Source: Propionibacterium sp.
Lineage (GTDB): Bacteria; Actinomycetota; Actinomycetes; Actinomycetales; Actinomycetaceae
Assembly (NCBI GenBank): GCA_030460725.1
Contig: JAKECL010000050.1
Coordinates: 1-8,676, forward strand
DNA length: 8,676 nt
Direction of reading: 5' to 3'
The notes under the pieces were generated by a model that searched no databases, had not been told where the DNA came from, and saw nothing but the letters and a program-made list of their open reading frames with translations. The position numbers and the translations under genes are program-made. Below are positions 4,091-8,676 of this stretch, one piece after another; positions within the stretch are counted from its first letter, which is position 1, and each line of letters begins with the position of its first letter.

Positions 4091-6157
4091 GTGATCGATC
4101 CCACCAATCCGCTCGCCCACCCGTCCACCCTGCCGCTGGGGCTGCCCGACTACGCAGCCATCACCCCCGCTCACATTGAGGAGGCGATGCGCGAGGGCAT
4201 GGCGCAGCAGCGACGCGAATGGGAGGCCGTGGCAACGGATCCTGCGGACCCCACCGTGGAGAACACCGTGGTCGCCCTGGACCGCAGTGGTTCCCTGCTG
4301 GAGCGCGCCGCCACCGTGATGTGGACCATGGCCTCCAGCGTGGGTGGCCAGGACTACGACGCACTCCAGGAGACCTTCTCCCCGTTGCTCGCCGCCCACG
4401 CGAGTGCCTTCACCCTTGACGTGCGTCTGTACGAACGCTTCCGCGCGCTGGCCCGGCAGGACCTGGACGAGGAGACGGCATGGGTGGTCGCGCGCCAGGT
4501 GCGTCAGTTCGAACGCCTGGGCGTGGCACTGGAGGCCGCGGACCAGGAGCGACTGCGGGAGCTCGACCAGCGCCTGGCCGCAGCAGAGGCGGATGTCGAG
4601 ATCCGGATCTCCCGCCAGCTGGAGCGCACCGGATTGCCGGGGGAGGAGGCGGACGGCCTGGAGGGCCTCGACGCGGACACCCGCGCCCACTACGAGGCCT
4701 TCGGGGCGCAGCGGGGCACCAGATGGTTCATCCCCTGTCGCAACTTCTCCACCCAACTCGACCAGGCAGTGTTGCGGCACCCGAGCGTGCGTCGCGGCCT
4801 CCTGGAGGTCTCCCAGACGCGCGGCACCGGAGAGGATCCCCAGACCGACACCCGGCCACGCGTGCTGGAGATCGTGGCGCTGCGCGCCGAACGCGCCCAG
4901 CTCCTGGGCTTCCCCGACCACGCGAGCCTCGTGATGGAGGCCGAGACCATTCCCGGTCCCGACACCGCGCGGGACCTGTTGGTCACCGTGGGGTCCTCCG
5001 CCCTGGAGCAGGTGGCCACCGACGCGTCACAGCTGCGCGAACTGGCCTCGGCCGACCCGCTGGGAGATGGTCTGCAGGCTGCGGACTGGCCCTACTACGA
5101 GGACCGGCTGCGTCACCGCACCCTGGGGGTGGATGCGGAGGCACTGCGTCCCTACCTGGTGCTGGACCGTGTCATCGAGGACGGGGTGTTCCTGGCTGCG
5201 AACCGGCTCTACGGCCTCACCATGGTTGCGCGTCCCGACCTGCGTGGATGGAGTGAGGACACGCGGGTGTGGGAGGTCCACGACCAGGACGGGACCCTGC
5301 TCGGTCTCTTCCTGGGAGACTGGTTCGCCCGTCCGGGGAAGAAGGGAGGGGCCTGGATGCACGAGGTCGTGACGCCCTCCCGTGGAGAGTCCGTCCTGCC
5401 GGTGGTGGGCAACAATGCGAACTTCCAGCGACCCGCGGACGGTGGCCCGGCCCATCTGACCTGGGACGAGGTTGAGACCTGCTTCCACGAGTTCGGGCAC
5501 GCGCTCCACGCCCTGCTCTCCGCCACCGGCTACCGTCGTGACGCCGGGACCAACGTGCCCCGGGACTTCGTGGAGCTGCCCAGTCAGCTCAACGAGATGT
5601 GGGCCTTCCATCCCGAGGTCCTCGCCCACTACGCCCGTCACGTGGACACCGGGGAGCCCCTGCCCGCACAGTGGGTGGAGGCGATCTCGCGGTCGAAGAC
5701 CTTCGGGCAGGGGTTCGCCACGCTGGAGTACGTCGAGGCAGCCCTCATCGACCAGGCGTGGCACCGCCTCACCCCGCGGCAGGTGCCCGAGGGGGAGGAC
5801 TGCGTGAGGGACTTCGAGACGGAGGCATTGGAGGGGTACGGCGTGCACTCCGATCTGGTGCCCCCGCGCTACCGGTCCACCTACTTCGCCCACACCTTCG
5901 CCGGGGGATATGACGCCGGCTACTACTCCTATATGTGGGCAGAGGTGCTGGTGGCGGAGCTGGAGGGGTGGTTCCGCACGGTCGCGGCGCATGACGGCGA
6001 CGGTGGACTGAACCGTGAGGCGGGCGAGATCCTGCGCCGTGAACTGCTCAGCCGCGGTGACTCCCGCGACCCACTGGAGTCCTTCCGCGCGGTGGTCGGA
6101 CACGACGCGGATCCGGCCTCGGTGCTGGTTCGTCGTGGACTGCCCCGGGGCGCGTGA
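4091..6157 (+). CDS. dcp: Peptidyl-dipeptidase Dcp, M3 family zinc metallopeptidase
   Basis: The 688-residue product matches E. coli Dcp in length and order of blocks. The zinc site is HEFGH (H466, E467, H470) with the third ligand E495 in NVPRDFVELPSQLNE, 25 residues on, the same spacing as in Dcp. Other family blocks are the N-terminal LPDYAAITPAHIEEAM, GNNANFQRP, EMWAFHPEVLAHYARH, and the substrate-binding PPRYRSTYFAHTFAGGYDAGYYSYMWAEVL near residues 595-625. The enzyme releases C-terminal dipeptides from peptides and acts late in intracellular peptide recycling. No signal peptide is seen, so a cytoplasmic location is inferred. I chose GTG at 4091 because GGAGG (4081-4085) lies five bases upstream and conservation begins there; the frame stays open upstream to 3890 without family similarity. 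It is followed after 37 nt by the FAD oxidoreductase and probably shares its transcript. Confidence 0.96.
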   Translation: MIDPTNPLAHPSTLPLGLPDYAAITPAHIEEAMREGMAQQRREWEAVATDPADPTVENTVVALDRSGSLLERAATVMWTMASSVGGQDYDALQETFSPLLAAHASAFTLDVRLYERFRALARQDLDEETAWVVARQVRQFERLGVALEAADQERLRELDQRLAAAEADVEIRISRQLERTGLPGEEADGLEGLDADTRAHYEAFGAQRGTRWFIPCRNFSTQLDQAVLRHPSVRRGLLEVSQTRGTGEDPQTDTRPRVLEIVALRAERAQLLGFPDHASLVMEAETIPGPDTARDLLVTVGSSALEQVATDASQLRELASADPLGDGLQAADWPYYEDRLRHRTLGVDAEALRPYLVLDRVIEDGVFLAANRLYGLTMVARPDLRGWSEDTRVWEVHDQDGTLLGLFLGDWFARPGKKGGAWMHEVVTPSRGESVLPVVGNNANFQRPADGGPAHLTWDEVETCFHEFGHALHALLSATGYRRDAGTNVPRDFVELPSQLNEMWAFHPEVLAHYARHVDTGEPLPAQWVEAISRSKTFGQGFATLEYVEAALIDQAWHRLTPRQVPEGEDCVRDFETEALEGYGVHSDLVPPRYRSTYFAHTFAGGYDAGYYSYMWAEVLVAELEGWFRTVAAHDGDGGLNREAGEILRRELLSRGDSRDPLESFRAVVGHDADPASVLVRRGLPRGA

Positions 6158-6194
6158 GATGATGACCGCAATCGACCTGACAGGAGACAAGACA

Positions 6195-7292
6195 GTGGCC
6201 CGAATCGTCGTCGTCGGTGGAGGATACGGTGGAGTGACCGTGGCCAAGGGGCTGGACCCCCTGGCCGACGTCATCCTGGTGGAGCAGAAGGACCAGTTCG
6301 TCCACCATGCAGCCGCTCTGCGCGCTGCGGTGGACGAGGTCTGGGAGCACACGGTCTTCATGCCCTACTCCAACCTGCTGCACCGCGGGCGCGTCGTGCA
6401 GGGCACGGTCTCGCGCGTCGAGGGGACGACCGTCCACATCTTCGGGCAGGATCCCATCCACGCCGACTATGTCGTCCTGGCCACCGGCTCCAGCTACCCC
6501 TTCCCCGCGAAGTACTCCTCATCCCGCGCAATGGTCGCCAAGTCGCGCCTGGAGCAGCTCCACGAGAACCTCGCCGCCGCCCACTCGGTGCTGATCGTGG
6601 GCGGGGGAACCGTGGGGATCGAACTCACCGGGGAACTTGCCAATGCGTTCCCCGACCTGGACATCACCATCGTGGAGAAGGCCGACTCGATCCTGTCCAC
6701 CCCGGGCTACACCGAGGGACTGCGCACCGAGATGGCCCACCAGCTCGACGAGTTGGGCGTCACGGTGCTCACGGGGTCGGAACTGGCCTATCTTCCGCCC
6801 TACAACGTGGGGGAGCTCGGGCACTTCACCGTGCACACGAAGGCCGGCGATGCGGTCGAGGCCGACCTGTGGTTCCAGTGCCACGGTTCGCGTGCGAACA
6901 CGGGCTACCTGGACGGCACCGAGTATGCGGGCCTGCTGCACCCCGACGGCACCATCCGCGTCCAGCCGAACCTGCTGCTGGAGGGCCACCGTGACATCTA
7001 CGCGATCGGTGACATCACCGACGTTCGTGAGTCCAAGCGCGCAGACGCCGCGCGTCAGCAGGCACGTGTGGTCATCGCGAACCTCTCCCACCAGCTGGAG
7101 GGTGCCACCCCGGACGTCACCTACCAGCCGACGAAGGAGTGGGTGATCCTGCCCCTGGGGCCGAACCTGGGCGTCTCGCAGTTGGTGGACGAGGACGGGG
7201 GCACACGACTGCTGGGCCCCGAGGAGACTGCGGAGATCAAGGGCACCGACCTCATGGTCTCGGTGATCCGTTCCCAGCTCAACCTGCCCTGA
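6195..7292 (+). CDS. FAD-dependent NAD(P)H oxidoreductase, FSP1/AIF-like
   Basis: The 365-residue protein has the two-dinucleotide-binding-domain layout of the pyridine nucleotide-disulfide oxidoreductase clan. The FAD site is VVVGGGYGG (G8, G10, G13), the ATG motif is VVLATGSSYPFP (93-104), the NAD(P)H site is VLIVGGGTVGIE (132-143), and the second FAD contact is YAIGDITDV (269-277). FVHHAAALRAAVDE (35-48) and the GHRDIYAIGDITDVR region closely resemble the human ferroptosis suppressor FSP1 (AIFM2) and fungal relatives. There is no CxxC redox pair, so this is not a disulfide reductase; electrons probably go from NAD(P)H to a quinone or similar acceptor. No membrane segment or signal peptide is seen. 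I chose GTG at 6195, with AGGAG (6182-6186) eight bases upstream and the FAD motif starting at once; ATGs at 6159 and 6162 lack a good ribosome site. It probably forms an operon with dcp. Confidence 0.9.
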   Translation: MARIVVVGGGYGGVTVAKGLDPLADVILVEQKDQFVHHAAALRAAVDEVWEHTVFMPYSNLLHRGRVVQGTVSRVEGTTVHIFGQDPIHADYVVLATGSSYPFPAKYSSSRAMVAKSRLEQLHENLAAAHSVLIVGGGTVGIELTGELANAFPDLDITIVEKADSILSTPGYTEGLRTEMAHQLDELGVTVLTGSELAYLPPYNVGELGHFTVHTKAGDAVEADLWFQCHGSRANTGYLDGTEYAGLLHPDGTIRVQPNLLLEGHRDIYAIGDITDVRESKRADAARQQARVVIANLSHQLEGATPDVTYQPTKEWVILPLGPNLGVSQLVDEDGGTRLLGPEETAEIKGTDLMVSVIRSQLNLP

Positions 7293-7345
7293 GAGCGGCG
7301 GGGGCGTCGCCACCTCGCGATGGTGTGTGTCGCCAGCTCACCGGG

Positions 7346-7351
7346 TACTGT
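7346..7351 (+). promoter_or_regulatory. -10 box of leaderless promoter for the acidic protein gene
   Basis: TACTGT is followed by six bases (GTGGGT) and then the ATG at 7358, so transcription would begin at the start codon. No suitable Shine-Dalgarno exists for this ATG; GTGGG is too close. The -35 region is not recognisable. The layout is identical to those at 896-901 and 8624-8629. Confidence 0.55.
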
Positions 7352-7357
7352 GTGGGT

Positions 7358-7660
7358 ATGGCCACTGATCCGCGCGACGCCCTCAACCGCCTCATCGCTG
7401 CTCTTGAGAACCACTTCGACTCCGCACAGGCCGGCGGTGGGGAGTCCCCCGCGCTCGACGCCGCGGAGGAACGTCTGCGCGACGCCTTCTTCACCTATGA
7501 CGACGAGCTCTTCACCACGCTGGGCGTCGAGCTTCCGTTCGACATCGTCGAGGAGGAGGACTTCGACGACGACGACGATGATGAGGACGACGAGGGCGAC
7601 GGTGACGAGGACGACGACGAGGGCGACGATCCTGAGCTCACCGACATCGAGGCCGACTGA
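7358..7660 (+). CDS. Small actinobacterial protein with highly acidic C-terminal tail, function unknown
   Basis: The 100-residue product has an N-terminal helical part (1-60: DPRDALNRLIAALENHFDSA and DAAEERLRDAFFTYDDELFTTLG) and a tail (65-92) made almost only of Asp, Glu and Gly. From memory it resembles short actinobacterial proteins starting with DPRDAL-RL-AALE that are sometimes labelled primosomal protein or DNA primase, a label I do not consider supported. An acidic tail may mimic DNA or bind basic proteins or metal ions; this is inference. The start is ATG at 7358 rather than the upstream open frame, because the -10 box lies six bases before it and similarity begins there. It lies 65 nt after the FAD oxidoreductase but seems to have its own promoter, and it converges on the aldo/keto reductase-like gene. 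Confidence 0.8.
   Translation: MATDPRDALNRLIAALENHFDSAQAGGGESPALDAAEERLRDAFFTYDDELFTTLGVELPFDIVEEEDFDDDDDDEDDEGDGDEDDDEGDDPELTDIEAD
7586..7628 (+). repeat. 16-bp direct repeat within a GAC-rich low-complexity tract
   Basis: GACGACGAGGGCGACG occurs at 7586-7601 and again at 7613-7628. It lies in a wider GAC/GAG trinucleotide tract (about 7546-7630) that encodes the acidic tail. Both copies are in frame and encode DDEGD. Slippage in this tract would change tail length in whole codons. Confidence 0.7.
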
Positions 7661-7679
7661 GCCCGGCAACGCCCCGGGC
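7661..7679. terminator. Bidirectional hairpin between convergent genes
   Basis: GCCCGG (7661-7666) pairs with CCGGGC (7674-7679) around a 7-nt loop, and the flanking GA and TC can extend the stem if AC bulges. It fills the 21-nt gap between the TGA of the acidic protein gene (7658-7660) and the stop of the minus-strand gene (7682-7684), so it can end transcription from both sides. No T-run is present. Confidence 0.6.
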
Positions 7680-7681
7680 AC

Positions 7682-8617
7682 TCAGTGCTGCGAGATCTCG
7701 TCCAGGACCTGACGGATCTGGGGCGGCAGGGGCTCGCCACCGTCGAGCACCTGGTCCAGTTGCCGGGCCGTGCGCGGACCCACCACGGCCGACGTGACGC
7801 CGGGCGCATCGCGCACCCAGGCCAGGGCGACATCCAGTGCGGTGCGTCCCAGGCCTTCTGCGGCCCGCACCACGGCCTCCACCACACCGGCGTGGCGCTG
7901 ACCCAGGTAGGGGTCCACGAGGTGTCGCAGGTGGGGTGAGGCGGCTCGGGAGTCGGGAGGTGTGGTGCGACGGTACTTCCCGGTGAGCACGCCACCGGCC
8001 AGCGGGGAATGCGCCAGCAGACCCATGCCGGAGCCCACGACGCCGGGCAGCAATGACGCTTCGATCCCGCGTTCCAGCAACGAGTAGGGCTCCTCGACGA
8101 CCACCGGAGGGCAGGCGCCCGCCCCGCCCCGGGCGTGGGCCAGTGCCGTGCGCCAGGTGCCCAGGTGGCTGGTGCCCACATAGCGTGCGCGGCCCGTGCG
8201 CCACGCGACGTCCATCGCGCCGAGCGTCTCCTCCAGCGGCGTCCCCGGATCCGGGGTCGCCAACCAGAGGTCCACGTGGTCCGTCCCCAGCCGGGCCAGG
8301 GCGTCGTCGAGGCAGGAGAGCATGTCCCCCCTCGCCGCGGAGGAGTGCCACCGTCCGTCGTGTCCCAGGCGCGCGGCACCGCGCCAGGCCAGGACCAGCC
8401 TGTGACGACCCAGTGCGGGCAGGAGCGATCCCAGTACGTCGACGGCCTGGCCGTCGCCGTGCGTGGGGGCGATCTCCACCAGGTTCCCACCCGAGGACAC
8501 GAAGCCGTGGAGCATCTCCTGGGCCTCGGGCGCATCGGTGTCGCGTCCCCAGGTGAGCGTGCCCAGCCCCAGCTCCGAGACCGTCAGTCCCGACGTCCCG
8601 CATCGACGAATCCGCAT
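7682..8617 (-). CDS. Aldo/keto reductase-family protein with substituted catalytic residues
   Basis: The 311-residue product follows the aldo/keto reductase (TIM-barrel) family from end to end: start RRCGTSGLTVSELGLGTLTWG, DALARLGTDHVDLW (105-118), TPLEETLGAMD (126-136), YVGTSHLGTWR, VVEEPYSLLERGIE, LLAHSPLAGGVLTGKYR, and the NADPH-phosphate region TSAVVGPRTARQLDQVL. The cofactor-binding segments look kept. In contrast, the catalytic tetrad Asp-Tyr-Lys-His is not visible: the FDTAxxYG block reads LVEIAPTHG (E48, H53), the ATK block reads AWR (W78, R79), and the His block reads DLWLATPDP (T121). It may therefore be a non-catalytic NADPH-binding homologue or use other chemistry; my hand alignment could be off by a residue. 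The start is ATG at 8617, six bases after a TACGGT box. The gene converges with the acidic protein gene. Confidence 0.88.
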   Translation of the reverse strand: MRIRRCGTSGLTVSELGLGTLTWGRDTDAPEAQEMLHGFVSSGGNLVEIAPTHGDGQAVDVLGSLLPALGRHRLVLAWRGAARLGHDGRWHSSAARGDMLSCLDDALARLGTDHVDLWLATPDPGTPLEETLGAMDVAWRTGRARYVGTSHLGTWRTALAHARGGAGACPPVVVEEPYSLLERGIEASLLPGVVGSGMGLLAHSPLAGGVLTGKYRRTTPPDSRAASPHLRHLVDPYLGQRHAGVVEAVVRAAEGLGRTALDVALAWVRDAPGVTSAVVGPRTARQLDQVLDGGEPLPPQIRQVLDEISQH

Positions 8618-8623
8618 GCACCC

Positions 8624-8638
8624 ACCGTAGTGGTACGG
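8624..8638 (-). promoter_or_regulatory. Leaderless promoter -10 and overlapping palindrome for the aldo/keto reductase-like gene
   Basis: The minus strand reads TACGGT at 8629-8624, then GGGTGC (8623-8618), then the ATG at 8617, so transcription would start on the start codon. On the plus strand CCGTA (8625-8629) and TACGG (8634-8638) form a 5-bp inverted repeat around GTGG that covers the -10, a possible operator. No -35 is clear. The remaining bases to the window end (8639-8676) show a minus-strand TGA at 8663-8661 that could end an upstream gene (EGSP), but too little is present to call one. Confidence 0.5.
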
Positions 8639-8676
8639 GTCGCACTCACGGGACGGGGGCTCAGGGGCTGCCCTCG

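Noticed and set aside
4070..4921. Minus-strand open frame of 283 residues opposite the start of dcp
   Set aside because: Shadow of the Dcp N-terminal half; no motif and no promoter or ribosome site seen.
5027..6361. Long minus-strand open frame of 444 residues across dcp and the FAD gene
   Set aside because: It is antisense to the zinc-site half of Dcp and the FAD-binding start of the next gene; it shows no domain and is a frame shadow.
8661..8676. Possible end of an upstream minus-strand gene (EGSP then TGA at 8663-8661)
   Set aside because: Four codons are too few to support a gene.
1..8676. A dedicated defence, secretion, biosynthetic or mobile gene system
   Set aside because: Genes are housekeeping or stress types on mixed strands; no CRISPR repeats, transposase, toxin-antitoxin pair or biosynthetic core enzyme was found.

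Overview
The window looks like an ordinary chromosomal stretch from a high-GC Gram-positive bacterium (Actinomycetota; possibly Actinomycetaceae, but this is a guess from general character, not from a marker gene). The reasons are the very high GC content with GC-biased third positions, several GTG starts, TANNNT-type -10 boxes without clear -35 boxes, leaderless-looking genes, a tRNA with no encoded CCA, and strong hairpins without U-tracts. I see no mobile element, CRISPR array, prophage or integrase.

Layout, left to right. Positions 1-211 hold no confident gene but contain a strong hairpin (88-119). A HAD-family phosphatase (212-889, minus) is divergent from a MarR regulator (1048-1530, plus); their shared 158-nt control region carries two clear inverted repeats. 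A 243-nt non-coding gap with hairpins follows, then tRNA-Leu(GAG) on the minus strand (1774-1860). Next is a two-gene plus-strand unit with an ATGA overlap: a DsbA/FrnE-type CPWC thiol oxidoreductase (2070-2768) and an unusual fusion of a GNAT acetyltransferase with a MazG-like nucleotide pyrophosphohydrolase (2765-3889). The fusion gene ends in an extremely GC-rich stretch with a G9 tract and a perfect 11-bp inverted repeat around the stop codon. After a 201-nt spacer comes the M3-family peptidyl-dipeptidase Dcp (4091-6157), followed 37 nt later by an FSP1/AIF-like FAD oxidoreductase (6195-7292). A small protein with a very acidic tail (7358-7660, plus) converges on an aldo/keto-reductase-like protein (7682-8617, minus) across a short bidirectional hairpin.

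How the genes fit together. They are mostly housekeeping or stress-type functions: phosphatase and nucleotide house-cleaning, disulfide chemistry, peptide degradation, and quinone or electron-carrier reduction. The two likely transcription units (FrnE-like + GNAT-MazG; Dcp + FSP1-like) do not form a recognisable dedicated pathway, and I do not see an undescribed multi-gene system. The most notable observations are: an aldo/keto reductase fold in which all four canonical catalytic residues appear to be replaced; the GNAT-MazG fusion; three genes sharing the same TANNNT-N6-ATG leaderless start; the paired inverted repeats in the MarR/HAD control region; and the G9/GC-repeat block at 3853-3971.
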